From JANRKB01 sp033763695 (GTDB lineage Bacteria > Planctomycetota > Phycisphaerae > Phycisphaerales > UBA1924), in NCBI GenBank assembly GCA_033763695.1, contig JANRKB010000011.1:1-39008 (forward strand): a stretch of DNA of 39,008 nucleotides. The letters run 5' to 3'. The position numbers and the translations under genes were made by a program. This document shows positions 8,117 to 15,103 of this stretch, piece after piece (within the stretch, counting starts at the first letter, position 1; each line of letters opens with the position of its first letter). The notes beneath the pieces are model-generated. The model was not told the DNA's origin. It saw only the letters and a list, made by a program, of their open reading frames with translations, and made no database searches.

Positions 8117-8616
8117 GCGTCATCGCGAGGCAACAGGTGACCAGCAACGCTGCCAGCGTGCATGACGCCGGCGAGCGGACAGCGTCTGCAGCACCTGCGC
8201 GGCGGCTTGAGCTTGCATGGAGCGTGTCGCGTGCCGCACTGCTGAAAATTGCGGACCAGAGCGTGGCAAAGGTCGTGCAGTCGGCGACGACGCCGCGCGA
8301 CGGGATGCTGCGGCTCGTGTGCGCCATGGCGATCGACGCCTCGGACGCGCGCGAACAGGCGATGGAAGCGACGCTGACGCTGTGCGATGGAGCAGGACGC
8401 ACGCTGCACACGCTCCGGCGCGGCGTGAAGGGTCGCGTGCTGCGCGATGCCGTCGGCGGCGATGTGCTGTGGCACATCGAGGCACCGGAAGCGATTGTCT
8501 GCACGCTGCGAGGCACGCAGGTGCTCTACGCGACCACGCCCCTGCTGGCGGATCTTGGACTGGCCGGTGGCCGCTACGACGTGCCGGCGACGGCGGATGG
8601 TCCGGGCCCGCGCTGA
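8113..8616 (+). CDS. Hypothetical protein coupled to the GbsR-type regulator
   Basis: This is a 167-residue protein of unknown function with a GTG start inside the regulator's stop region (4-base overlap). There is no signal peptide or membrane helix. The N-terminal about 35 residues are low complexity (Ala/Ser/Thr). The rest alternates short beta strands and turns (LTLCDGAGRTLHTL, GDVLWHIEAPEAIVCTL), giving the look of a compact beta-rich domain. The overlap suggests a role tied to the regulator, for example as an effector-binding partner; that is inference only. Confidence 0.65.
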   Translation: MSVIARQQVTSNAASVHDAGERTASAAPARRLELAWSVSRAALLKIADQSVAKVVQSATTPRDGMLRLVCAMAIDASDAREQAMEATLTLCDGAGRTLHTLRRGVKGRVLRDAVGGDVLWHIEAPEAIVCTLRGTQVLYATTPLLADLGLAGGRYDVPATADGPGPR

Positions 8617-8625
8617 TCGCGCGAC

Positions 8626-9297
8626 TCACTCCGCGTCATGCATCTTGAACATCGAACGCACGACGTCCTCGGCGATGGATTCGTCAATGTTGTGCCGCGC
8701 GAGCAGTGCAAACGCGCGGCGGGCTGCACTCACTTGATCAAGACGCGACCACTTGGCGAGTTGCGCCTGGAGCAGCGCACGTGCGGCCGCATCGGCCGAG
8801 AGAACCGCCCCTTGATCGACGCCGCTGCGGATCGCCTCGGCGCGGGCCGCGGCGTCGTAGCCCTGAGCCCGCAGTTTCTGGTCGAGTGCAGCACTGGTGG
8901 TGGGCTTGCGGGCGGAAACGCGAGCGGCGGCGGAGCGGGCATCGTCGAGAACGCCGGCCCGCGCAAGTTCATCGAGCGCGGCGTCAACGTCACACGGCGC
9001 GAAGCCCTTGGCGCACAGACGCTGATGGAGCGTCGCGCGGGAGCGCGGGCTGATGCGCAGCAGGCGGGTCGCGGCGTGCTTGATGTGCTCGATCTGGGTG
9101 GCGTGGGCGGCGGCGGCAGCGATCTCGGCGTTCCAAGGCGAGCCGACGCGGATGCCGCACACCGCGACGACCCCGGGCGAGAGGGTGGCGACGCGCTTGC
9201 CGCCGACCCACACCGAGAAGCCAGTACGGGTGGTGCCCAGCGTCTGCACCACCGGGTCGGGCGCGGGCTCGCGGAAAAGTGGGAACGGCTCGCTCAC
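8626..9297 (-). CDS. recX: Regulatory protein RecX
   Basis: The C-terminal 150 residues show the three-helix repeats of RecX: AATRLLRISPRSRATLHQRLCAKGF..DVDAALDELARAGVLDDARSAAARV, then a second unit ALDQKLRAQGYDAAARAEAI and a third ending FALLARHNIDESIAEDVV. RecX modulates RecA filaments in recombination and the SOS response. The chosen GTG at 9297 gives 223 residues, longer than the usual 150-180 because of a beta-rich N-terminal part (VWVGGKRVATLSPGVVAV) also seen in some longer RecX proteins. Upstream starts would run into the divergent gene at 9352. recA is not in this window. Confidence 0.82.
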   Translation of the reverse strand: MSEPFPLFREPAPDPVVQTLGTTRTGFSVWVGGKRVATLSPGVVAVCGIRVGSPWNAEIAAAAAHATQIEHIKHAATRLLRISPRSRATLHQRLCAKGFAPCDVDAALDELARAGVLDDARSAAARVSARKPTTSAALDQKLRAQGYDAAARAEAIRSGVDQGAVLSADAAARALLQAQLAKWSRLDQVSAARRAFALLARHNIDESIAEDVVRSMFKMHDAE

Positions 9298-9351
9298 GCG
9301 GGATTGTTGCCGCGTGGGCGACGCGGGGCGGCGCGTCGATATCCTGCACAT

Positions 9352-10227
9352 GTGACGCGTACGTGGGACATCTCGCGCGTGAAAGCACTGGTCGCGCACG
9401 GCGTGGCGGTCTTGCGCCGCGCTGCCGAGCCGCGGTGGCATCGTGCTCGGGCGGCACTCCGCTCGCGTCGACATCGCACGCTGTTTGTCAGCATCGGCGT
9501 GACGATGGTCGCGCTCTTCACGCTCGTCATCGTGGTGGGCGTCGGGCTCTCACGCGGCACGCCAGCCTGGTGGGCAGCGGGTGCCTCGGGTGAGACCCCC
9601 ACTGGCGAGCCTGATGCAGACGAGGTGGAACGCGGCGCTGTGCTGGAGAACCTGATCATCAATCGCGCGTATGCCCACGAGGGGACGCCGACGCCCAGCG
9701 GCGCTATGGAGTGGGCGGTGAGCCTGCCGGAGCGCGATGTGAATGCGTGGTTGAACACGCGCCTGCCCAAGTGGCTCAACAACCAAGGAGCCAAGCCGGT
9801 GTGGCCCGTGGAAGTGTCGCGCGTGCTCATGCGTTTCGAGGAGGGCGTGATTCGCCTCGGGACACGCGTGACACGCGATGGCATTGCGCATGTGTATTCG
9901 GCGACGGTGCTGCTCTCGCTGGAGCGTGCGGATCGCAGGGGCGGCGGCGAACTCTGGCTGCGCACGCCGTGGCTGTGGGTTGGGCGACTGCCGATTCCAT
10001 CAGGACTGGTGCTGGGGCGGCTGCGGGCCGATCCGTCGCGTGATCTGCCGAGTGAGTTGAGTCGACTGCCTCAAACCAAGGACTTCCTCGATGCGCTGTC
10101 TGGCAACAGGCCAATCATCGAAAGTCTGTCACTGCGGCTCGAGGACGGGCGTCGGGTGCGCGTCACGCGGCTGGAAGTGCGCGAGGGCCGTCTGAGCGTG
10201 TGGTGCGTGACGGAACCGGCGCGATGA
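9352..10227 (+). CDS. Single-pass membrane protein of unknown function
   Basis: From GTG 9352 the protein has 291 residues: a basic cytoplasmic start rich in Arg (about 1-45), one transmembrane helix (LFVSIGVTMVALFTLVIVVGVGL, about 45-68), then a soluble extracytoplasmic domain. That domain contains SLPERDVNAWLNTRLPKWL and a run of beta strands ending GRRVRVTRLEVREGRLSVWCV. The motif order resembles other planctomycete proteins that lack a named domain. The start could also be GTG 9379. It is divergent from recX and converges with purQ. Confidence 0.65.
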   Translation: MTRTWDISRVKALVAHGVAVLRRAAEPRWHRARAALRSRRHRTLFVSIGVTMVALFTLVIVVGVGLSRGTPAWWAAGASGETPTGEPDADEVERGAVLENLIINRAYAHEGTPTPSGAMEWAVSLPERDVNAWLNTRLPKWLNNQGAKPVWPVEVSRVLMRFEEGVIRLGTRVTRDGIAHVYSATVLLSLERADRRGGGELWLRTPWLWVGRLPIPSGLVLGRLRADPSRDLPSELSRLPQTKDFLDALSGNRPIIESLSLRLEDGRRVRVTRLEVREGRLSVWCVTEPAR

Positions 10228-10257
10228 ATGATCTGTGAAGACGCGCGGCACGCGATC

Positions 10258-11073
10258 TCAGGCGAGTGCGCTCACGGCGTTCTTGAAGATGCGCAGGCCG
10301 GGCGTGTCGCCGCTGGTGGCGGTCTTGGGGAGGCGCGTCCAGTAGGGGTGGCGCGTCCACTCAAGGAATCGCTCGGGGTGCGGCATCAGCCCGAAGATGC
10401 GCCCGCTGGGGTCGCAGATGCCGGCAATCGCGCCTTCGCTGCCATTGAAGTTGTCGGCGTAGCGGAGTGCGACCTGGCCGCGTTTCTCAAGAGCGGCGAG
10501 GATGTCGGGCGACTCGGCGACGAGGCGGCCTTCGCCATGCGCGACGGGGAGTTGAAGGATGTCGGCGCGGAGTTCCGGGGCGACGGCGTCGGTGAGGCCG
10601 CGGGTCCAGACGCAGGCGCTGCCAGGCTCGGGCTGGATACCGACCCAGCGATCAACGAAGCGGGCGTTGATGTTGTCGGTGAGCGCGAGCGCCTGGCGCG
10701 GCGGTGTGGCGGGCCATGCTCCGGCGTCGGCCGAGACCGGGCCGGGCAGCAGGCCGCACTGCACCAGAATCTGGAAGCCGTTGCACGCGCCGATGATGAG
10801 GCAGCCGCGCTCGGCCGCGTCGCGCAGGGCGGGGTAGAGCTTCTCGCGGACACGGACGGCGAACATGCGTCCGCTGGCAACATCGTCGCCGAAGGAGAAG
10901 CCTCCGGCGAAGCCAACGAGCTGGACATCGCGGAGTCGCTGCGGCTCGGCGATGAGCGTGTCAAGCAGCGTGAGTTCGACGCTGGCGCCCGCGAGCGTCA
11001 TGCCGCGGACCATCTCGGCGTCGCAGTTGGTCCCGGGGGCCTTGATGACGATTGCTCTGGGCGGCATGGGCAA
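10258..11073 (-). CDS. purQ: Phosphoribosylformylglycinamidine synthase, glutaminase subunit PurQ
   Basis: A class I glutamine amidotransferase of 271 residues supplies ammonia to PurL in the fourth step of purine synthesis. The start APGTNCDAE is typical of PurQ. The nucleophile is Cys97 in GACNGFQIL, and His232 and Glu234 in MPHPE complete the triad. GGFSFGDD near 58-64 is the usual PurQ signature. A stand-alone PurQ implies separate PurL and PurS elsewhere. The gene follows the royal-jelly-like lipoprotein gene by 24 bases on the same strand and may be read with it. A second in-frame ATG two codons downstream is also possible. Confidence 0.95.
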   Translation of the reverse strand: MPMPPRAIVIKAPGTNCDAEMVRGMTLAGASVELTLLDTLIAEPQRLRDVQLVGFAGGFSFGDDVASGRMFAVRVREKLYPALRDAAERGCLIIGACNGFQILVQCGLLPGPVSADAGAWPATPPRQALALTDNINARFVDRWVGIQPEPGSACVWTRGLTDAVAPELRADILQLPVAHGEGRLVAESPDILAALEKRGQVALRYADNFNGSEGAIAGICDPSGRIFGLMPHPERFLEWTRHPYWTRLPKTATSGDTPGLRIFKNAVSALA

Positions 11074-11097
11074 GGGTATCGGCGCGGGACGTGCGGG

Positions 11098-12240
11098 TCA
11101 CTTGGCGCAGCAGTTCATCCGCGGCGCGAGCGGATTGAGACGGGCGACGACAAAGGGCGTGGCGGGCATGGGCTTTCCGCCGTTGAACATGGTGGTGCGA
11201 TGGATCTGTGACGTGTTGACGTAGAGCGTCTGGTTGTCGCCCCAGGCGAAGGTGTCGGGCCAGGAAAGCTCGGGGCCTTTGGCGAGCGTGCGGAGTTCGC
11301 CCGCGGGCGTGCGGACCATGACCGCGTTGTGCTCGATGGCGGTGAAGTACACGTTGCCCGCGCTGTCGATCTCCATGCCGTCGGTGACGACCGTGGTGCC
11401 GACGCGCTGCACCGCAGCACCGACCTGAGCGGGGGTAGCGTTGGCGTCGCGCAGCACGCTTGTTGGGATGCGATACAGAGTCCGCGACGTGAGCGCCTGG
11501 TAGTAGAGCGTCTCGCCGTCGGCACTGAGGGCGATGCCGTCGCTGTTGACGCGCGGCGTCTTGCTATCGCCGCCGAGCAGCGGCTTGTCATCAATCGTGA
11601 TCGCGATGTCCTCGGCGAGAACCGAGGGATGGCCGTCGAGCGTGCGGCGTGCGGTGCCGGCGGCGAGATCCACCACGACAATGCCGCCCTTGCCCGAATC
11701 GGTGATGTAGGCGATGTCGCGCTGCGTATCGACACGGATGTCGTTGAGGTAACTCTCCTTGGGAGCGACGGCGGCGTCGAAGTGGATGACCTTCACAACC
11801 TGATTGGTCGCCAGATCGACCTGCACAAGTTTGGCCTCGCCGGGCACAACGCCCGCGAAGCGCGGGCTGGCAGGGTCGAGAATCCAGAGACGGTCCTTGG
11901 CATCGACGTAGATCGCCTGCACGCAAACAAAGCGCGTGCCGGGCGCGATGCGTAGACGCGGATCCCAGCGATTCCACGCTTCGTCGGGATAAGGCTTCAG
12001 CGCGCCCGAGGTCGAACCGGCAAGCTCGGCAACACTGAGGTCGAATGGCTCATTCCAGCGCGGGTAGCTGACGAACATGCGGCCCGAGTGCGAGACGGTC
12101 ACGCCGGTCCACTGGAACTCGCGGGAGGATGCGACAACCGCGTAGTCGCCGCGGGTGGCGCAGCCCGAGAAGAAGCCAGCGATGAGGAGCAGCGACAGGT
12201 GCAGTGCAAGGACGAGAACGGAATGGCGGAGAGCGTTCAT
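11098..12240 (-). CDS. Lipoprotein of the major royal jelly / yellow (MRJP) family
   Basis: This 380-residue protein has a lipoprotein signal (hydrophobic core then FSGC, Cys near 26), so it is likely anchored outside the cytoplasm. The mature part matches the six-bladed propeller of the royal jelly/yellow family: CVQAIYVDAKDRLWILDPASP, LVQVDLATNQVV, YLNDIRVDTQRDIAYITDSGKGGIVVVDL, NSDGIALSADGETLYYQAL and the closing TFAWGDNQTLYVNTSQ. Bacterial members are often labelled L-dopachrome tautomerase-related or SMP-30-like; the substrate is unknown. Its ATG overlaps the stop of the upstream gene by four bases. Confidence 0.82.
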   Translation of the reverse strand: MNALRHSVLVLALHLSLLLIAGFFSGCATRGDYAVVASSREFQWTGVTVSHSGRMFVSYPRWNEPFDLSVAELAGSTSGALKPYPDEAWNRWDPRLRIAPGTRFVCVQAIYVDAKDRLWILDPASPRFAGVVPGEAKLVQVDLATNQVVKVIHFDAAVAPKESYLNDIRVDTQRDIAYITDSGKGGIVVVDLAAGTARRTLDGHPSVLAEDIAITIDDKPLLGGDSKTPRVNSDGIALSADGETLYYQALTSRTLYRIPTSVLRDANATPAQVGAAVQRVGTTVVTDGMEIDSAGNVYFTAIEHNAVMVRTPAGELRTLAKGPELSWPDTFAWGDNQTLYVNTSQIHRTTMFNGGKPMPATPFVVARLNPLAPRMNCCAK

Positions 12241-12718
12241 CGACGGTCCTCGGTGGTGGCGGATGGGTCGGGATGGCTGAGCTTGGGAAACTCAAGGCGC
12301 CAGAACTCAAGCACGCCGGGGAGCGTAAGCAGGCGGCCGCATTCTGTGCACGGTATCGCGACGGCGGCGAGACTCGGGCACGGGTAGAGACACGCGGGAC
12401 AGACGCGATCGGCATGGGCAACGCACGCTCGGCGGGCGGCCCGGCGAAGCGACCAGATCTTGCTCGCTGCCAAGAGCAGGACGCCGAAAGCGAGCATGCA
12501 GACGCCGAACCCGATGTTGTCGGCCAAGTCGCGAGCGATCCAGCCCGTTTCGCGCGCGACGATGTCAACGTTGACTTGAAGAAGAACGCGCACGGCAACG
12601 CGATTGAGGCATATGCGCCGACGGGAAACCACATGTCCAGGTAGTCGCCGCCACTGGCGAGCGGTTGCGCCAGCGGACGAACGCGGAACGCCTCCATGCG
12701 TCGTGACCACCAGTTCAC
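12237..12718 (-). CDS. Small membrane protein with zinc-ribbon cysteines; reading frame apparently interrupted
   Basis: Two frames together make one sensible protein. Frame A, from GTG 12718, gives NWWSRRMEAFRVRPLAQPL...GGDYLDMWFPVGAYASIALPCAFFF, then becomes Ser/Arg-rich nonsense. From about 12590 another frame continues as VNVDIVARETGWIARDLADN, the helix GFGVCMLAFGVLLLA and the cysteines CPAC and CTEC of a zinc ribbon, ending four bases into the next gene. Joining them needs a -1 shift somewhere near 12560-12620. The GTG lies three bases after the stop of the upstream gene, as expected for an operon. This may be a real mutation, a sequencing error or a programmed shift; no classic slippery heptamer is visible. 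Confidence 0.55.
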
Positions 12719-12721
12719 GCG

Positions 12722-13048
12722 TCAGGCTCCGGCTGGCGGGTCGGTGGGCGGCGTCTTGACGATGACGCGATCGCGCGTGTCGGGCTTCTCGTGAAAGCGC
12801 TTGTGCTCGGCGTCGGCCCACTTATCGCCGATCTTCCACCACCAGAGCGTGAAGAGCGGCCCAAGCACCAGCACGAGCACGAGACACGTCCACATGAGCG
12901 TGTCAAGGTTCATGACCGCCAAGGTCGTCACGGCCAGCGGCAGGGCAGCAAGGTTGGACGCGAGAAGCATCGGCACGGTGATGGACTGTAGCGGCAGCGC
13001 GAACGCGCATGACGTGAGCAATAGAGGTGCAATAAGTCCGCAATGCAT
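12722..13048 (-). CDS. Small two-helix membrane protein, unknown function
   Basis: From ATG 13048 the protein has 108 residues. It has two hydrophobic segments: one near 4-45 (GLIAPLLLTSCAFALPLQS and VPMLLASNLAALPLAVTTLAV) and another, MWTCLVLVLVLGPLFTLWWWKIG. A charged cytoplasmic tail follows (WADAEHKRFHEKPDTRDRVIVK). It is the first gene of a tightly spaced minus-strand group running to the MRJP-family lipoprotein, and it diverges from the ferredoxin gene. The exact start is uncertain because no ribosome site is obvious. Confidence 0.6.
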   Translation of the reverse strand: MHCGLIAPLLLTSCAFALPLQSITVPMLLASNLAALPLAVTTLAVMNLDTLMWTCLVLVLVLGPLFTLWWWKIGDKWADAEHKRFHEKPDTRDRVIVKTPPTDPPAGA

Positions 13049-13129
13049 CGCCCGCTGCGCTGCGGCGGCACGGACGCGTGTCGTGCGCGCAACGCGTATC
13101 ATCGGCGAACGTTCACATTCGGAGTTTGC

Positions 13130-13525
13130 ATGCACATCCGCCCGGTCGACAAAGTGGCCAATCCCGCCGTGATCCCCGTGAAGTTCCACCTCGAGGACCC
13201 CGAGGGGATGGGGCTGGATCGCAACGTGGTCGAAGTGAAAGGCTCGCGCGGGCAGTCGATTCTCGAGCTCGCGCTGGAGCACAACATCAACATCGAGCAC
13301 GCGTGCGGCGGCGTGTGCGCGTGTTCGACCTGCCACGTCTACATCGAACAAGGCAACAAGGACCTGAGCGAATCGACCGAGGCCGAGGAGGATCGCGTTG
13401 AGGAAGCGCCGGGCCTGCAGCGAAACAGCCGCCTGTCGTGCCAGTGTGATATCAAGGGCCAGGGGCCGATCGTGGTGCGAGTCCCGGCGTGGAATCGCAA
13501 CGCGGTGAAGGAAGTGCCGCACTGA
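13130..13525 (+). CDS. fdx: Isc-type [2Fe-2S] ferredoxin
   Basis: This 131-residue ferredoxin belongs to the adrenodoxin/Isc branch. The cluster ligands are Cys59, Cys65, Cys68 (in ACGGVCACSTCHVYIE) and Cys104 (LSCQ), with the Isc-type spacing. It donates electrons for Fe-S cluster assembly. The start ATG 13130 is supported by GGAG five bases upstream. The N-terminal extension of about 20 residues and the insert DPEGMGLDRN are slightly longer than in Escherichia coli. The next gene is IscX, which in enterobacteria is also adjacent to fdx, supporting the Isc assignment. Confidence 0.93.
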   Translation: MHIRPVDKVANPAVIPVKFHLEDPEGMGLDRNVVEVKGSRGQSILELALEHNINIEHACGGVCACSTCHVYIEQGNKDLSESTEAEEDRVEEAPGLQRNSRLSCQCDIKGQGPIVVRVPAWNRNAVKEVPH

Positions 13526-13530
13526 TGGAG

Positions 13531-13553
13531 AAGGCATCAGGCATTGGGCATCC
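13531..13553 (+). repeat. Second copy of the post-stop heptad repeat
   Basis: AAGGCATC-AGGCATT-GGGCATC begins five bases after the ferredoxin stop. The element at 275-302 has the same position and orientation relative to its gene. Confidence 0.6.
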
Positions 13554-13601
13554 GGGAAAATTGACGCTATGACGCACGGCGGTTGAGGCAGCGAAGGCAA
13601 C

Positions 13602-13844
13602 ATGGCCCAGCATCGAGACACATTCGGATGGCTTGAAGTCGACCGGATCGCCGAGGCGCTCGCCGATGCGCATCCGAAAGTCGATCCGCTGACACTGCGC
13701 TTCCCGCAACTGCGCGAGATGGTGCAGAAACTCGCGGCGTTCAAGGAAGAGGCCGGGCATCCGGTGAACGAAAAGATTCTCGAACGCATCCAGATGCTGT
13801 GGCTCGAAGAGCGTGAGGATCGGGCCGACGACACCGACGATTGA
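13602..13844 (+). CDS. iscX: IscX (YfhJ)-family Fe-S assembly modulator
   Basis: An 80-residue acidic protein follows ferredoxin by 76 bases. It keeps the IscX pattern: FGWLEVDRIAEALADAHPKVDPLTLRFPQL at the start, then NEKILERIQMLWLEERED. In E. coli IscX binds the cysteine desulfurase IscS and iron and tunes cluster assembly. The usual length is about 66 residues; here the middle (VQKLAAFKEEAGHPV) and the acidic end are slightly longer. No iscS, iscU or hsc gene lies in the window. Confidence 0.85.
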   Translation: MAQHRDTFGWLEVDRIAEALADAHPKVDPLTLRFPQLREMVQKLAAFKEEAGHPVNEKILERIQMLWLEEREDRADDTDD

Positions 13845-13946
13845 TGGCTGGTTTTCTGACATCTGTGTCTGCCGCGGGCCGCTGTCGTCCGGCTTGCCAA
13901 TGATCTCCGGTTGTCGCGGCTGACGCGCCGACATGGAGACGACCGG

Positions 13947-14315
13947 ATGTTCGACAATCTCAAAGCGATGGGCGCGATCGCGTCCCTCATGAAGAACAAA
14001 GACAAGATCCGCGAGGCGACCGAGCGCGTGAAGGCGCAGCTGGGCGCGATGCAACTGTCGGGTAACGCGGGACAGGGCGCGTGCAAGGCCGTGGTCACCG
14101 GGACGCTGCAGGTCGTGCGGGTTGAGCTGGCGCCCGCGCTGGTGGCCGGAATGGCCGCGGACGCCAAGACGCGTGAACTGGCGTCGAACCTGATCGCCGA
14201 GGCCGTAAACGACGCGATGAAGCAGGCGCAGGTAAAGATCAAGGAGACGATCGACTCCGAGGCGCGGGCGCTGGGCCTGCCGGAACTGCCCGGCATCGCG
14301 GACCTCTTGAAATGA
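13947..14315 (+). CDS. YbaB/EbfC-family nucleoid-associated protein
   Basis: This 122-residue protein shows the YbaB fold pattern: an N-terminal helix (MFDNLKAMGAIASLMKN, then KIREATERVKAQL), a central beta part with VTGTLQVVRVELAP, and long C-terminal helices (LASNLIAEAVNDAMKQAQVKIKETI). Such proteins are dimers that bind DNA with little specificity. ATG 13947 has GGAGA upstream, and the stop overlaps the start of the Nudix gene by four bases. The usual partners dnaX and recR are absent here. Confidence 0.82.
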   Translation: MFDNLKAMGAIASLMKNKDKIREATERVKAQLGAMQLSGNAGQGACKAVVTGTLQVVRVELAPALVAGMAADAKTRELASNLIAEAVNDAMKQAQVKIKETIDSEARALGLPELPGIADLLK

Positions 14316-15064
14316 GCACCGAGGGACACGGATGCGCGGATGCGATCCGTGTGACGCCACTGCCTGCGGGCGGTGCGTTGCGGCTGCGCTTTGATCCCTC
14401 GCCGCCGCCCGAGCCGGACACGCTTCTGATGATGGCGTGGGAGCACCTGCGGGCGGCGAATCCGCGCCTCTACAACGCGCCCATGCTTGCGCTGAGCGCG
14501 ATGGAACTGACGCCGTCGGACACGACGCTCAGCGTGCGGCTCGAGACGTACCAGCGTTTCGCGGCCCAAGGCATGCTGCCGATCCTGCCGCCGGTGGTGC
14601 AGTTGTCAGTGACGGCCGTGCTGCGGGCGAGGGACGCACAGGGCGTCGAGCATGTGCTCCTAGGCAAGCGCGGCCCGGGCGTGCGGATCTATCCAAATCA
14701 GTGGGAGCTGGGACCGTCGGGCGGCGTCGATGCACCCAAAGACGCGGCGGACGCGGCGGGGCTGGATGGGTCGTACCTGATCGAACAACTTCGGCGCGAG
14801 ATCAGCGAAGAGCTGAGCCGCATGGTGCCGATCGCGTCGGCGACGCCGATTGCGCTCGTGCATGATGACCTGGCATACAGCTGCGACGTGGTGTATCTTG
14901 TGGAATCGCGCGCGACGCCGTGGCCGACGGACGCGGACCCGGTGAACTGGGAGTATGCCGGGACCGAGTGGGTGCGGACGACGGATATCGCGGCATTCGC
15001 ACGCGAACACACCGACATCATCCCGCCGACACGTGCGCTCTTCGCGCTGCTCGGGTGGGTGTAA
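14312..15064 (+). CDS. Nudix-fold hydrolase-like protein
   Basis: This 250-residue protein overlaps the YbaB gene by four bases (ATGA). The C-terminal two thirds follow the Nudix layout: VTAVLRARDAQGVEHVLLGKRG, YPNQWELGPSGGVD, and a Nudix box with REISEEL at 162-168. The spacing between the glycines and REISEEL is longer than the normal box, so the loop carries an insert. The N-terminal about 90 residues form a separate domain (LLMMAWEHLRAANPRLYNAPMLAL) of the kind found in Nudix 9-like proteins. The substrate, presumably a nucleoside diphosphate compound, cannot be told. Confidence 0.8.
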   Translation: MSTEGHGCADAIRVTPLPAGGALRLRFDPSPPPEPDTLLMMAWEHLRAANPRLYNAPMLALSAMELTPSDTTLSVRLETYQRFAAQGMLPILPPVVQLSVTAVLRARDAQGVEHVLLGKRGPGVRIYPNQWELGPSGGVDAPKDAADAAGLDGSYLIEQLRREISEELSRMVPIASATPIALVHDDLAYSCDVVYLVESRATPWPTDADPVNWEYAGTEWVRTTDIAAFAREHTDIIPPTRALFALLGWV

Positions 15065-15103
15065 GGCGAGAGTCACAATCGACGACGCAGCGATCCCACG
15101 CGA

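Noticed and set aside
12560..12620. Programmed -1 frameshift
   Set aside because: The repeat of TTC codons on the coding strand is not a classical X-XXY-YYZ heptamer and no downstream pseudoknot is evident, so mutation or sequence error is as likely.
12722..14569. 615-codon minus-strand frame across ferredoxin, IscX and YbaB
   Set aside because: Only its last about 108 codons look like a protein; the rest is antisense to well-recognised genes.
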